Shown: positions 9,001-18,374, counted from the stretch's first letter. The stretch is DNA of 64,000 nt from Prevotellaceae bacterium KH2P17 (GCA_900199655.1 FZRE01000010.1:44721-108720), one strand, 5' to 3'. Notes: a model not told the origin generated them from the sequence alone. Made by a program: numbers and translations.

Positions 9001-12000
9001 TCCGGCGGCTCACTGGGGCGGCATGATGCGCAAGCTGAATACCAACGACTTCGAGACTGCCAACGTGGAGTACATCGAGTTCTGGCTGATGGACCCCTTC
9101 GTCTACACCAACAGGCAGGCCGATGCGGCCGACTATGGCGGCGACTTCTACATTAACTTGGGCGAGGTGAGCGAAGACGTGCTCCGCGATGGCAAGAAGT
9201 TCTACGAAAGCGGCATGCCGGTAGACGGCTCGCAGAGCTTTACCACCACCCAGTGGGGCAAGATACCGACCCAGCCCACGGTAACTTACGCCTTTGCAAC
9301 CACCAGTGGCAGCCGGCAGTTACAGGACGTTGGCTTCAACGGACTCACTGATGCAGAGGAGCAGAACCATCAGGCCTACCAGGATTTCCTTACCCAGATA
9401 CAGGGCAAGGTGAGTCCCGTAGTGTTCGACTCCATCTTCAACGACCCTGCCAACGACGACTATCACTACTTCCGCGGGTCTGATTACGACCAGATGCAGG
9501 CCTCCATCCTGCGCCGCTACAAGTACATCAACAACCCTCAGGGCAACTCTCCGGCCACCGACGAGCGCACCGAGAGCTACGACACTTCGTACAAGACGAC
9601 GCCCGATGTGGAAGATATAAACCAGGACTACACCCTCAACGAGTACGAAAAATACTACCAGTACCGTGTCTCCATACGCCCTGCCGACATGGTGGTGGGC
9701 CGCAACTACATCGTTGACAAGCGCGTGGCAAAGCCTTCGCTGCGCAATGGACACAACGACGAACAGGTTACCTGGTACCAGTTCCGCATCCCTTTAGAGG
9801 AATACGAGCGGCGGGTGGGGGCCATAACCGACTTCACCAGCATCCGCTTCATGCGCATGTTTCTCACCGGATTCAGGCATCCCGTGGTCATGCGTTTTGG
9901 CAGTCTGGACCTCGTCAGGGGCGAGTGGCGGGTCTATGAGCAGCCGCTCGACAACTCTGCATCACAGTCCGGAACCATGACGGCCAGTGAAGTGAACCTG
10001 GAGGAGAACAGCGACAAGACGCCCGTCAACTACGTGCTGCCGCCCGGTATCAGGCGGGCACAGGACCCAACGCAGCCCCAGCTCGTGGAATCTAACGAGC
10101 AGTCGCTCGACATCATGGTAAAAGGCATGGGCACGGGCGAGTCCAAGGCCGTGTACAAGAACACGACCCTGGACCTGCGCCAGTACAAACGCATGCAGAT
10201 GTTCGTCCATGCCAACGCCATGGAACAGAACACCACCAACCTGCAAGACAACCAGTTGGCTGTCTTCATCCGCTTGGGCAGCGACTACAAGAGCAACTAC
10301 TACGAGTACGAGATACCGCTCAAGCTCACCCCACCTTATAATAATTACGACCGTTATTCTACCGCCGACCGCGAGAAAGTGTGGCCCCGCGACAACATGC
10401 TCGACATCCCCCTCCGCCTGTTCACGGCCCTGAAGAAGGCCCGAAACATAGCACGGGCGCAGGGACAGGCTTCCTACAACCGCCCCTACAGTGCCTACGA
10501 TGACGAGCGACCCAACAACAAGATAAGCATTGTAGGCAACCCCACGCTGGGTGAAGTTAAGACTATGATGATAGGAGTGCGCAACATATCGGGCGACATC
10601 AAGGACGGCGAGGTCTGGGTTAACGAGCTCCGGCTCAAGGACTACAACAATGAAGGCGGCTGGGCGGCGCAGGGCAACCTGAACGTACAGCTCTCCGACT
10701 TCGGCACCCTGAATGCACAGGGGCGCTACATGACCAGCGGCTTCGGCGGGATAGAGGAGGGAGTAGCGCAGCGCTCCAATGATGATTACAAGACGTACAG
10801 CGTTACCGCCAACCTGGAGCTGGGCAAGTTCTTCCCCGACAAGGCCAAGGTAACGGCCCCGCTCTACTACTCCGTGACCAAGGAAGAAACGCGGCCGAAG
10901 TACAACCCGCTGGATACGGACATGCTGCTGGACGACGCTCTCGACGGTGCTGCATCCCGCACAGAGCGCGACAGCATTGAGAGCATAGCCGTGACCAAGA
11001 CCACCAACACCAACTTCTCGCTCTCCAACGTGCGCGTGGGCATACAAACCAAGCGCCACCCCATGCCCTACGACCCGGCCAACTTCGCCTTCTCCTACAG
11101 CCACTCCCACCGTTACACCAGCGGCGAGACCACCGTCTACGAGAAAGAAGACAACTGGCGCGGAGCCATGAACTACAACTGGACGCCCGTGTACAAGGCA
11201 TGGGAGCCCTTCGGCAAAATCAAGAACCGCTCCCGATGGCTCGACATCTTCCGTCGTTTCGGCCTCAACTGGCTGCCGCAGAACGTGGGTTTCGACACCG
11301 AAATTACCCGTAGCTACTACGAACTGCAAGAACGAGACATGGAGAACCTAACCGGCAGCAGCCTGCCTCTTACCTTCAGCTCGCAGTTCCTGTGGAACAG
11401 AGAGCTCTCCCTGCGCTGGGATTTGACCCGCAACCTGCACATGAACTTCCAAAGCGCCACGCATGCAGAGATTGAGGAGCCCTACACCCCGGTGAACAAA
11501 GACCTCTATCCCGACAGCTACTCGGCCTGGAAAGACTCCGTGCGCACCAGCCTCCGCCACTTGGGTACACCGCTTGATTACAACCAGACGTTCACACTCT
11601 CGTACCAGCTGCCGCTCAATCTCGTGCCTGCTTTTGACTGGATGAACGCCAATGCCAACTATACGGCCACCTACAACTGGGTGCGCGGCACCGACCTTGA
11701 CGACGGAACGTCGCTCGGCAACACCATAACAAACAACCGAGACCTGAACGTGAACGCCAACTTCGACCTCGAGCGGCTGTACAACCACATACCTTTCCTG
11801 CGGAAAACCAACGAGCGCTTCAACCGCGAAACCAGCAACGCAGAGCTGCAGCAGCGGCGGGCAGAACGGCAGAAGGCCCGCGCCGAGGCACTGAAGAGGA
11901 AGGCCGAAGCCCGCAAGAACGGCACGGCCGGCGACCCGACCGAGCAACAGAAGAAGGCGCTGCCTATGAACAAGCGGAGCTTTGAGAGTGAGATAACCCT

Positions 12001-13684
12001 GCGCCCCGACACCACCATCAGCGTGAACCACGGCAAGCATACGCGCCGACTCATGGTTACGGCGCGCACGCAGGACGGCAGAACCTTCCGCCTGCGTTAC
12101 CGCAAGGTGAACGACAACACCATCCGCATTATCAATAAGGTAGATACAGTGGTCAGGCTCAAGCTGACCGTTACCCCCAAGGAGCCCCTCGACGACCAGC
12201 GCTGGTACAAGACGGCGCAGAGCGTGGCCCGCGTTTTGATGATGGTTCGCAACATGAGCCTGAGCTACCGCAACCATTACTCCATGTCGCTGCCCGGCTT
12301 CATGCCCTCTGTAGGCGACGCCTTCGGCCAGTCACGCGGCTCGGGAGTGCTCACGCCGGGCCTCGATTTCGCCTTCGGACTTACCGGCGACTCCTACGTG
12401 GAGCGTGCCCGCAGCAACGGATGGCTGCTGATGAACGACTCGATAGCAACGCCCGCAGTGAGCAACAAGACCGAAGACCTGCAGCTGCGCATGACGCTGG
12501 AGCCCGTGAAGAACCTCAAGATTGACCTCAACGCTTCGCGAACGCTCACCCGCAACCGCAGTGTGCAGTACATGTATGCCGGCAATCCCACCACCGAGGG
12601 CGGCACCTTTACCATGACAACCATATCCCTGCGCAGCGCCTTCGAGGGCATAGGCAGTGCCTCCGGCGGCTACCGTTCGGCCAGCTTCGAGCGTTTCTGC
12701 CGCTCGCTGCCCGCCTTCCGCAACCGCGTAGAGGCCCAGTATGCCGGTGCCGAGTATCCTGCCGGCACGCCGCTGGCCGGCTCCGTCTTCAACCCTGCTA
12801 ACGGAGGAGTGAATCCCTACAGTGCCGACGTGATGATACCGGCCTTCCTTGCCGCCTACACCAGCATGGGGGGCCACTCGCTGCACATCTTCCCCACGCT
12901 CTCGCGGCTGCTGCCCAACTGGACAGTAAGGTACAGCGGGCTCACCCGCCTACCGTGGTTCCGCGACGTGTTCAAGAGCTTCAACATCAACCACTCCTAC
13001 AAAAGCATCTACGCCGTGGGTGCCTACAGCTCGTACAGCACCTTCATGGAGCTGATGAACGGCCTCGGTTTCATCACCGATGCCACAACGGGTAACCCCG
13101 TACCAGGCAGCATGTACAACGTCTCTACGGTGAGTATAAACGAGGCCTTCTCGCCGTTGCTGGGCGTAGACATGACGTTTGAAAACAACCTTACGGCCAA
13201 GCTCGAGTACCGCACCACGCGTGTGCTGGCCCTGAGCATGACGAGCGTGCAGATAAACGAGGCCACCAGCCACGACTGGGTGCTGGGACTGGGCTACCGG
13301 CTCAACGACTTCAACCTCTTTGGCGGCAGCCGGCCGCAGCGTTCACGCAGCCGTTCGCGCCGCGCGGGCAGCACGCAGCAAACCCAGACAGCTGCCACCG
13401 GACGCAGCGGCAGCGGCATTAACCACGACCTGAACCTGCGCCTCGACCTGAGCTACCGCAAGCAGGCATCGCTCAGCCGCGACATTGCAACCATGACGAG
13501 TGCGGCCAGCAGCGGCAATACTGCATTCAAGCTGTCGTTCATAGCCGACTACACGTTCTCCCGACTGCTCACGATGAGCTTCTATTATGACCGCCAGACC
13601 AACAATCCTTTGCTGGCCAGCAGCAGCTATCCCACCACAACGCGCGACTTCGGGCTCAGCCTCAAGTTCTCGCTTACGCGTTAG
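6065..13684 (+). CDS. sprA: type IX secretion outer-membrane translocon SprA (Sov)
   Basis: At 2,539 residues this is the largest gene in the window and matches SprA/Sov, the giant beta barrel through which type IX substrates leave the cell in Bacteroidota. A hydrophobic N-terminal segment (about residues 7-28) precedes a periplasmic region. The family signature lies around 170-215 (FGPGGVRIKTQGNAELKFG, then a DFDEKINLNVNGKVGDKVNMN block). Long aromatic/Asn-rich barrel-strand regions follow to the end, which closes with FGLSLKFSLTR. A low-complexity Arg/Lys/Glu/Ala-rich stretch (QQRRAERQKARAEALKRK) is near residue 1940, and a short RSRSRSRRAG patch near 2427-2436. The gene follows ruvA directly, an arrangement I recall from related genomes. 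No other type IX component lies in the window. Confidence 0.95.
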   Translation: MKIRQKIGSLVMALSVISLAGYALTVPYLQDDRTRRQQHDNRGNVGRPRTDDTIHVSAQPLLDNEDSIPDSLLHTRWKIQRTTPITIGDLDQNATDLKRPDNMKYDVVYNDTLDRYIIGNKIGNTWIAAPIMMTPEEYRRWSEKRERDAYFRSQNSEIYERKGKEKFDFTDMHFDLGPAEKIFGPGGVRIKTQGNAELKFGATFKNIDNPSLPIRNRKTTTMDFDEKINLNVNGKVGDKVNMNLNYNTDATFDFDAQNLKLKYDGKEDEIIKLVEAGNVSFPSNSSLVKGASSLFGIRTDLQFGKLKLQAVASQKKSSTKSVSSKGGVQVTPFEIDAANYEENRHFFLSQYFRDKYDAAMRTLPNLMTGVKINRVEVWVTNKTGTTTNTRNIVALTDLGENGRVSNPMWAVSGAAVPSNNANSEYATMVGSYASARDIDATSTTLDGAGLTGGADYEKLERARLLSSSEYEVNQALGYISLRTSLQSDQVLAIAYEYTYGGNTYQVGEFASDITDTNQALFVKSLKNTSNNPRQGNWGLMMKNVYYLASSVERDKFRLDVKFQSDTAGVYLTYIPEQQVKSQPIIRLLGADRLDNNNKAHPNGYFDFVEGYTVSDGRVFFPVAEPFGSYLYNYLTGQGVAADQARRYAFTELYDSTKTVAKQIAEKNKYVLMGQYRGTSANVISLGAYNAPQGSVVVTAGGVTLTEGSDYSVDYNAGEVTILNQSIIDAGTAVNVSLESNTDYAQQRKTMFGLNWEYDFSRNFQLSGTIQHLSEQALTSKVNMGSEPLNNTLWGVNLNWKKESQWLTNVLDKIPFLHLTQPSQISFNAEFAQLIAGRSHGTQDNASYLDDFENTTNAIDVSIPTEWIISSVPSMFPEHNDKTTLQSGYNRSLLAWYNIDPLFTRRSSSLTPGHIKSDLDQLSNHLVREVPVRELYPYRDQSSYNGAVSTLPILNLAYYPNERGPYNFNPDLNGDGTLNNPAAHWGGMMRKLNTNDFETANVEYIEFWLMDPFVYTNRQADAADYGGDFYINLGEVSEDVLRDGKKFYESGMPVDGSQSFTTTQWGKIPTQPTVTYAFATTSGSRQLQDVGFNGLTDAEEQNHQAYQDFLTQIQGKVSPVVFDSIFNDPANDDYHYFRGSDYDQMQASILRRYKYINNPQGNSPATDERTESYDTSYKTTPDVEDINQDYTLNEYEKYYQYRVSIRPADMVVGRNYIVDKRVAKPSLRNGHNDEQVTWYQFRIPLEEYERRVGAITDFTSIRFMRMFLTGFRHPVVMRFGSLDLVRGEWRVYEQPLDNSASQSGTMTASEVNLEENSDKTPVNYVLPPGIRRAQDPTQPQLVESNEQSLDIMVKGMGTGESKAVYKNTTLDLRQYKRMQMFVHANAMEQNTTNLQDNQLAVFIRLGSDYKSNYYEYEIPLKLTPPYNNYDRYSTADREKVWPRDNMLDIPLRLFTALKKARNIARAQGQASYNRPYSAYDDERPNNKISIVGNPTLGEVKTMMIGVRNISGDIKDGEVWVNELRLKDYNNEGGWAAQGNLNVQLSDFGTLNAQGRYMTSGFGGIEEGVAQRSNDDYKTYSVTANLELGKFFPDKAKVTAPLYYSVTKEETRPKYNPLDTDMLLDDALDGAASRTERDSIESIAVTKTTNTNFSLSNVRVGIQTKRHPMPYDPANFAFSYSHSHRYTSGETTVYEKEDNWRGAMNYNWTPVYKAWEPFGKIKNRSRWLDIFRRFGLNWLPQNVGFDTEITRSYYELQERDMENLTGSSLPLTFSSQFLWNRELSLRWDLTRNLHMNFQSATHAEIEEPYTPVNKDLYPDSYSAWKDSVRTSLRHLGTPLDYNQTFTLSYQLPLNLVPAFDWMNANANYTATYNWVRGTDLDDGTSLGNTITNNRDLNVNANFDLERLYNHIPFLRKTNERFNRETSNAELQQRRAERQKARAEALKRKAEARKNGTAGDPTEQQKKALPMNKRSFESEITLRPDTTISVNHGKHTRRLMVTARTQDGRTFRLRYRKVNDNTIRIINKVDTVVRLKLTVTPKEPLDDQRWYKTAQSVARVLMMVRNMSLSYRNHYSMSLPGFMPSVGDAFGQSRGSGVLTPGLDFAFGLTGDSYVERARSNGWLLMNDSIATPAVSNKTEDLQLRMTLEPVKNLKIDLNASRTLTRNRSVQYMYAGNPTTEGGTFTMTTISLRSAFEGIGSASGGYRSASFERFCRSLPAFRNRVEAQYAGAEYPAGTPLAGSVFNPANGGVNPYSADVMIPAFLAAYTSMGGHSLHIFPTLSRLLPNWTVRYSGLTRLPWFRDVFKSFNINHSYKSIYAVGAYSSYSTFMELMNGLGFITDATTGNPVPGSMYNVSTVSINEAFSPLLGVDMTFENNLTAKLEYRTTRVLALSMTSVQINEATSHDWVLGLGYRLNDFNLFGGSRPQRSRSRSRRAGSTQQTQTAATGRSGSGINHDLNLRLDLSYRKQASLSRDIATMTSAASSGNTAFKLSFIADYTFSRLLTMSFYYDRQTNNPLLASSSYPTTTRDFGLSLKFSLTR

Positions 13685-13823
13685 CACTTCTCTTGCCCTG
13701 TACAAGCTGTTTGGTAATAGGAACCGCTCAAGCCCCTCGGAAGGCACTTTTACTTTGTTGTTTAAATGCAGCAGCGGTTGTTCCTTTAGAAGGAGAGAGG
13801 CTTGGTGTGGCGTGCGAGTGGTT

Positions 13824-13858
13824 CCTCCCCTTGGAAAGGGGAGGTTAGGAGGGGATGA
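13824..13858 (+). repeat. family A hairpin fragment
   Basis: Partial copy holding only the CTCCCCTTGGAAAGGGGAG hairpin and the GTTAGGAGGGGATGA tail. It opens a non-coding repeat zone of about 1.1 kb (13685-14800) downstream of sprA. Confidence 0.75.
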
Positions 13859-13957
13859 TTTTGCAGGCCGCAGGCTGATAATTCACAATTCATAATTCAC
13901 AATTCATAAGTTGGGAAGGGATGATTTCCGCAACAAGTTGTAATCAGCACGGTACGT

Positions 13958-14094
13958 GGTCATCCCCTCCTCCGCCTCCCCTTTCCAAGGGGAGGATACT
14001 GGTTTGCCTTTTTGCAAACCGTTACTTGTTCGTTTCCACAATGCAGCAAGCCTGCAACAGCGAAAAAATTACTCTGTTACTCTGTCTTTAAAAA
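13958..14094 (-). repeat. dispersed repeat family A, inverted copy 3
   Basis: Reverse complement of the element at 3527, running from GGTCATCCCCTCCTCCGCC to TACTCTGTCTTTAAAAA. Confidence 0.85.
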
Positions 14095-14119
14095 TCAGCA
14101 ACCAACCAGCAGCAAGCAT

Positions 14120-14402
14120 GTAGCAGGAGGAAAATTACTTTGTTACTCTGTCTTTAAAAACCAGCAGCAGTCCGGCAGGAAACATGCAGCAGCGGTTCCT
14201 CCCCTTAGAAAGGGGAGGTTAGGAGGGGATGATATCTTAAGCAACATTGCTGATATTTGCCACGTGGTCATCCCCTCCTCCGCCTCCCCTTTCCAAGGGG
14301 AGGATACCGGTTTGTCTCTTCGCAACTCGTTGCTTACCCGCTCCTGCTAAACAGCAAACCCGCAGCAGCAGAAAAAATACTCTGTTACTCTGTCTTTAAA
14401 AA
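14120..14402 (-). repeat. composite family A block (inverted copies)
   Basis: A truncated copy (TTACTTTGTTACTCTGTC, about 14130) is followed by a hairpin fragment (14200-14234) and a full inverted copy (14266-14402). Read on the minus strand, this block is nearly the same as 63748-64000, including the unique joining sequence GATATCTTAAGCA(A/G)CATTGCT. Confidence 0.85.
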
Positions 14403-14436
14403 TAAGCAACCAACCAGCAGCAAGCATGTAGCAGGA

Positions 14437-14467
14437 GGAAAAACACTCTGTTACTTTGTCTTTAAAA
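14437..14467 (-). repeat. family A end fragment
   Basis: A further copy of the ACTCTGTTAC-TTTGTCTTTAAAAA end. Several short ORFs read through this zone, but they are made of repeat sequence and are not credible genes. Confidence 0.65.
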
Positions 14468-14582
14468 ATCAGCAGCAAGCCGGCAGCAAACATGCAGCAA
14501 AAGGGTGAAAAACACTTGCCTACTCCGTCTCCAAAAAGCACCAACGGAGTAAGGAAAATTCTTCTGCCGGCTTGGAGGTATC

Positions 14583-14655
14583 TATCAAGTCCCTTGACCG
14601 ATACCTTCAAGGCGCTTGACCGATACCTTCAAGAGGCTTGAAGGATAGCTCCAAG
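14583..14655. repeat. dispersed repeat family B, copy 2
   Basis: Alternating CTTGACCGATACCTTCAAG-type modules, including an exact CCGATACCTTCAAG repeat, lie between the family A block and the next gene. The remaining bases up to the promoter at 14822 show nothing I can assign. Confidence 0.8.
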
Positions 14656-14821
14656 AAAACGGGGTGCGTGCGTGATGCTGCCTATATGCCTGTTTTTGCT
14701 TTTTTAGCTTATGGCTGCAAGGCCTCCGCACAGGGCGTTTGGACCTGCTCCCAGCAACGAACAAGAGGGCGAAGGGGATACTTTAATGGCCGCGAACGTA
14801 GGTTTTCTTGATAAAAATCAG

Positions 14822-14830
14822 TAATTTTGC
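14822..14830 (+). promoter_or_regulatory. promoter -7 box that fixes the start of the PH-like gene
   Basis: TAATTTTGC, with a TTCTTG-like -33 region about 14-19 nt upstream, predicts transcription starting close to 14837. That excludes the upstream in-frame ATG at 14808 and supports the ATG at 14838 with a very short or absent leader. Confidence 0.7.
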
Positions 14831-14837
14831 AACCGAT

Positions 14838-15248
14838 ATGAACAGACTCTTTCACCGCCGCTTCACCTTAGGGGCCAAGTGTGGCATCACGCTCTGCGTG
14901 CTCCTGTGCTGCTACTTCTTCTGGCAGAAGATGGCCTTGCCGGCCGCCGTGCTCATGGTGGTAACGGTTGTGATGGTGGAACGCGTCATCCATTCGACCT
15001 ATACGTTCGCCGACGGCGAGCTGATTGTAGACCGCGGACGCTTTGCCCGGCGGCTCTGCATACGCACGGGCGACATCGTGAAGTGCACTCCCATGCGGTC
15101 GGTTTTCGGCCTCTCGCACTACTTGCTGCTGCAGTACGGCGCCGGACATCTGCTGGCCGTGCAGCCCGAAGACGAGAAGGCCTTTGTCCGCGAGTGGCAG
15201 AAGCGGCTGCCGGCCGAGGCCGGCGCACAGCCCGACGGTGAGCCGTAG
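14838..15248 (+). CDS. small membrane protein with bacterial PH-like domain
   Basis: This is a 136-residue protein from the start at MNRLFHRR. Two close hydrophobic segments (about residues 13-30 and 33-49) form a hairpin anchor. The soluble part then follows (TYTFADGELIVDRGRFARRLCIRTGDIVKCTPMRS), with the alternating strands and the inside-facing 'DGELIV...I...DI..C.P..S' pattern of short bacterial PH-like (YdbT/DUF304-type) domains. The function is unknown; such proteins usually sit on the inner membrane. It is the first gene of a probable operon with a PBP4 peptidase (42 bp gap) and an MscS channel (69 bp gap), which hints at an envelope role. The domain call is an inference from pattern. 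Confidence 0.6.
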   Translation: MNRLFHRRFTLGAKCGITLCVLLCCYFFWQKMALPAAVLMVVTVVMVERVIHSTYTFADGELIVDRGRFARRLCIRTGDIVKCTPMRSVFGLSHYLLLQYGAGHLLAVQPEDEKAFVREWQKRLPAEAGAQPDGEP

Positions 15249-15290
15249 CCCCGCTGCCGGCACGGCGCATAAACGAAATACAAGTAGATT

Positions 15291-16547
15291 ATGAGATTTT
15301 TGAGATATATCCTGCTGCTCTTCTGCATGGCTGCCATGCCCTGCATGGCGCAGATTGAGGAGACGGTAGTTGACGTAGACGACAGCAACGTGGCCGATTC
15401 GGCCATGATAGACTCCGTGGCCCGCGACAGCATTCAGCTGCCTTGGCCGCAGTCGGTGCAGGCTCACATCGGCCGACTGCTGCAGAGCGACATGTTTGAA
15501 ACCAGCCAGGTGGGCCTCATGGTCTTCGACCTGGATGCCGATTCGGCTATCTTCCGCTTCAACGAGCAGCAGTTGTTGCGCCCTGCTTCTACCATGAAGG
15601 TGGTTACGGCCATAGCTGCCATCGACCGCCTCGGCGGCTCCTACCAGTTCAAGACCGAGCTTTGCTATACGGGAAAGATAGAAAACGGCACCCTGACGGG
15701 CGACGTTTACTGCGTGGGGGGCATGGACCCGCGCTTCAACAGCGACGATATGAATGCCTTTGTTGAGGCTATCCGCAAGATGGGGGTTGACACCATTCGC
15801 GGCCGCCTCTATGCCGACAAGAGCATGAAGGACCTCAACCTGCTGGGCGAAGGCTGGTGTTGGGACGACGACAACCCCGTGCTTACGCCGCTGCTCTACG
15901 GCCGCAAGGACAAGTTCATGGACCGTTTCGAGCAGCAGTTGCGCGATGCAGGCATCGTGGTGGAGGCCTTTTCGGCCTCCGGACGCAAGCCGGAAGATGC
16001 CTACTGCATCGTTTCGCGCTACCATACCATGGACCAGGTGCTCATGCCTATGCTCAAGGAGAGCGACAACCTCTATGCCGAGGCCATGTTCTACCAGCTG
16101 GCCGCCAGCGCAGGCAGTCGTCCGGCAACGGCCAAGGACGCCCGGGCAGCGGTCAAGAGGCTCATCAACAAGATTGGACTTGACCCCTCCCGGTACAAGA
16201 TAGCCGACGGGTCAGGCCTCTCCTTGTATAATTACGTGAGCGCGGAACTGGAGGTCAGGCTGCTGCGTTATGCCTACCAGAACCGCAACATCTACCTGCA
16301 TCTGCAGCCGGCGCTGCCCGAGGCGGGCGTTGACGGCACGCTGCACTCGCGCATGCAGGGCTCTTTCACCCGCGGCAACGTGCGGGCCAAGACCGGCACT
16401 GTTACCGGTATAAGCAGCCTGGCGGGCTATTGCCGTGCCTCGAACGGCCACATGCTCTGCTTTGCCATCATCAACCAAGGGCTCTTACATGGTAAAAACG
16501 GACGCGCGTTCCAGGACCGCGTGTGCGAGATACTGTGTGCCCCGTGA
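15291..16547 (+). CDS. dacB: PBP4-type D-Ala-D-Ala carboxypeptidase/endopeptidase
   Basis: The protein of 418 residues has a signal peptide of about 20 residues (cut after CMA) and the S13 peptidase motifs. SxxK is STMK at residues 100-103, SDN is at 258-260, and KTG is at 367-369 (AKTGTVTG). S13 enzymes cleave the terminal D-Ala of stem peptides and the D-Ala-mDAP cross-bridges in the periplasm, which fits the mDAP pathway gene ddh nearby. The family's usual extra domains between SxxK and SDN are present in shortened form (residues 115-235). It is probably co-transcribed with the PH-like gene upstream and the MscS channel downstream. Confidence 0.93.
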   Translation: MRFLRYILLLFCMAAMPCMAQIEETVVDVDDSNVADSAMIDSVARDSIQLPWPQSVQAHIGRLLQSDMFETSQVGLMVFDLDADSAIFRFNEQQLLRPASTMKVVTAIAAIDRLGGSYQFKTELCYTGKIENGTLTGDVYCVGGMDPRFNSDDMNAFVEAIRKMGVDTIRGRLYADKSMKDLNLLGEGWCWDDDNPVLTPLLYGRKDKFMDRFEQQLRDAGIVVEAFSASGRKPEDAYCIVSRYHTMDQVLMPMLKESDNLYAEAMFYQLAASAGSRPATAKDARAAVKRLINKIGLDPSRYKIADGSGLSLYNYVSAELEVRLLRYAYQNRNIYLHLQPALPEAGVDGTLHSRMQGSFTRGNVRAKTGTVTGISSLAGYCRASNGHMLCFAIINQGLLHGKNGRAFQDRVCEILCAP

Positions 16548-16616
16548 GGCTGATGGCGGCTTGCGGCGGGCGCCGTAGGCACGGACAAGAATGTTAACCT
16601 GTAGTTTCAACAGCTT

Positions 16617-17726
16617 ATGGACGCAATAAAAGTATTGATAGAGAACATCATCCGCGCCTGCGGAGTGAGTGGGGGAGCGGTTCCGGTGGTACGTCATGTG
16701 GCGCTGGCTGTGGTGGCCGTGCTGCTGGCCTGGCTGGCCGAGGCTCTCTGCCGCAGGCTGCTCGTGCCCCTGGTACGCCGCATCACGAGCCGCACTGCCG
16801 TGACCTGGGACGACGTTCTCTTCTCTGACAAGGTGCTGCTGGCCTTCTGTCGCGTGGTTCCTGCCGTGGTTATATGGCAGCTGTTGCCGCTGGTGTTCTA
16901 TCAGTTCCCCACCGCGCGTGAGGTCATCTCACGCCTCACGGCTATCTACATCACCATAGCTACGGCTCACCTGTTCGTGGTTTTCATCAACACTTTTAAG
17001 AATCTGGACACTGGCCACGGCACTAACACCCGCCAGTACATGCAGACTTTCTGCGGCGTATTGAAGATATTGCTGCTCTTTGTGGCTGCTATCGTGGTGG
17101 TGGCCATTGCCATCAACAGGAGCCCTATGACGCTCCTGGCCGGTCTGGGCGCCACTTCGGCCATACTGATGCTGGTTTTCAAGGACACCATCGAGGGCCT
17201 GGTGGCCGGCGTAAGACTGACGAGCAACGACATGCTGCACGTGGGTGACTGGATTACCGTGCCCGCTGCAGGGGCCGACGGAACTGTAGAAGAGATGACC
17301 CTGACCACGGTCAAGATACGCAACTTTGACAATACCATCATCACGGTGTCGCCTACGGCACTGGTGAGCGGTTCGTTCCGCAACTGGATTGGCATGCAGC
17401 AGAGCCCCGGCAGGCGTGTAAGCCGCAAGCTGCTGTTCGATGTCCGCAGCATTCACTTTACCGATGAGGGCACTACCAACATGACTCTGTTCCGCCAGGC
17501 CGTGGAGGATTACCTGCAGGAAAACGAGCTCCTGAACCACGACATGCTCATGATGGTGCGCCAGCTGGAGGTTACCCAGTACGGCATACCGCTGGAGCTG
17601 TACTTCTTTCTCAAGGAAAAAGCGTGGAAAGAGTACGAACATCAGCTGGCCGCTATCGTGGAGCACGTGGCGGCCATGACACCGGCTTACGGGCTGCGGC
17701 TGGCCGCTCCCGTGCGTACGGCGTAA
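16617..17726 (+). CDS. MscS-family mechanosensitive channel (YbdG-like)
   Basis: The 369-residue inner-membrane protein has several hydrophobic helices at about 22-45, 72-95, 105-125 and 140-165. The pore-lining segment is MTLLAGLGATSAILMLVFKDTIEGLVAGV. The cytoplasmic beta domain contains DMLHVGDWITV and GTVEEMTLTTVKIRNFDNTIITVSPTAL. The length and the loop between pore and vestibule resemble the YbdG/mini-conductance branch rather than short MscS. It should release solutes on hypo-osmotic shock. It is the last gene of the 14.8-17.7 kb operon and converges with a lipoprotein gene. Confidence 0.9.
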   Translation: MDAIKVLIENIIRACGVSGGAVPVVRHVALAVVAVLLAWLAEALCRRLLVPLVRRITSRTAVTWDDVLFSDKVLLAFCRVVPAVVIWQLLPLVFYQFPTAREVISRLTAIYITIATAHLFVVFINTFKNLDTGHGTNTRQYMQTFCGVLKILLLFVAAIVVVAIAINRSPMTLLAGLGATSAILMLVFKDTIEGLVAGVRLTSNDMLHVGDWITVPAAGADGTVEEMTLTTVKIRNFDNTIITVSPTALVSGSFRNWIGMQQSPGRRVSRKLLFDVRSIHFTDEGTTNMTLFRQAVEDYLQENELLNHDMLMMVRQLEVTQYGIPLELYFFLKEKAWKEYEHQLAAIVEHVAAMTPAYGLRLAAPVRTA

Positions 17727-17758
17727 GAGCAGGGCGGCCCGGAGGCCGCACCTGCGGT

Positions 17759-18151
17759 TTACTTCTTGGCAGGTTTCTCCCTGCGGAAGGTCTCCGACTT
17801 AATCGTCAGGGCGCTCTCCTTGGTGTCGAGCATGGCGTCCTCCGTTACGGGAGCATCGATGCCGGGGCGTTGTAGCGACAGGGCAGCAATGCCTTCGCCC
17901 TTCTGCACCAGCTCCCAATGGTCGTATTCCTTGGCCATGTTCTTGGTTTTGGCGGTGCCGTCGGCATTGAGCGTTATCACTTTTGAGCCGTCAAAGCTCT
18001 TGTAGTCGCCGGCGTTGGCTTTCATGAAGGCCGTGTCTATGGGCTCACTTTCGGCCTCCGCAGGTTGCGGGGCGGCCGGAGTCTTCCCGCCGCCGCATGC
18101 TGACAGCGCCAGCAAGGCTGCTGCCGCAAAGCTGTAAAATGCTTTTTTCAT
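17759..18151 (-). CDS. small lipoprotein of unknown function
   Basis: A 130-residue protein with a lipoprotein signal (ALSAC, Cys 19), a Pro/Ala/Glu linker to about residue 38, and one small beta-rich domain. In it, short strands alternate with turns: FDGSKVITLNADGTAKT, then DHWELVQKGEGIAALSLQRPG, then ALTIKSETFRREK. The layout recalls small lipocalin-like or NlpE-like lipoproteins that sense or bind small molecules, but no residue pattern confirms this and I assign no function. It has its own promoter and converges with mscS, leaving a 32-bp gap. Confidence 0.75.
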   Translation of the reverse strand: MKKAFYSFAAAALLALSACGGGKTPAAPQPAEAESEPIDTAFMKANAGDYKSFDGSKVITLNADGTAKTKNMAKEYDHWELVQKGEGIAALSLQRPGIDAPVTEDAMLDTKESALTIKSETFRREKPAKK

Positions 18152-18176
18152 ATTGCTGTAGGTTGGTTATGCTGGG

Positions 18177-18185
18177 GCAAAAATA
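18177..18185 (-). promoter_or_regulatory. promoter -7 box of the 18.1-kb lipoprotein
   Basis: TATTTTTGC on the minus strand, 26 nt before the ATG at 18151. Confidence 0.7.
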
Positions 18186-18374
18186 TAAAATAAAGCCCTG
18201 CGGACAAAACGAAACGTGGCTTTTATGTTATTTTAAGAGAGCCTGCGCAGCCTCCGCCCGGGCCGCTGCAGCACCGTGAGAACCCGGTCTGCAGACGCGT
18301 GCCGGCGGCTAATTGCAATCATCACAAAATGAAAAAAAATACAGTCAAGGCGTTCGGCGCATTGTTTTTTTTCG

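Noticed and set aside
9962..11329. 455-codon ORF antisense to sprA
   Set aside because: A shadow of the sprA frame with Val/Gly/His-rich, low-quality composition. Other antisense ORFs (7016-7864, 11348-12277, 34342-35877, 38875-40083, 48132-49763, 53662-54765) were rejected for the same reason.
14012..14641. Short ORFs with repeated 'KPAAAEKILCYSVFKN'-type peptides
   Set aside because: They are translations of the non-coding family A repeat and occur in both directions wherever the repeat does.
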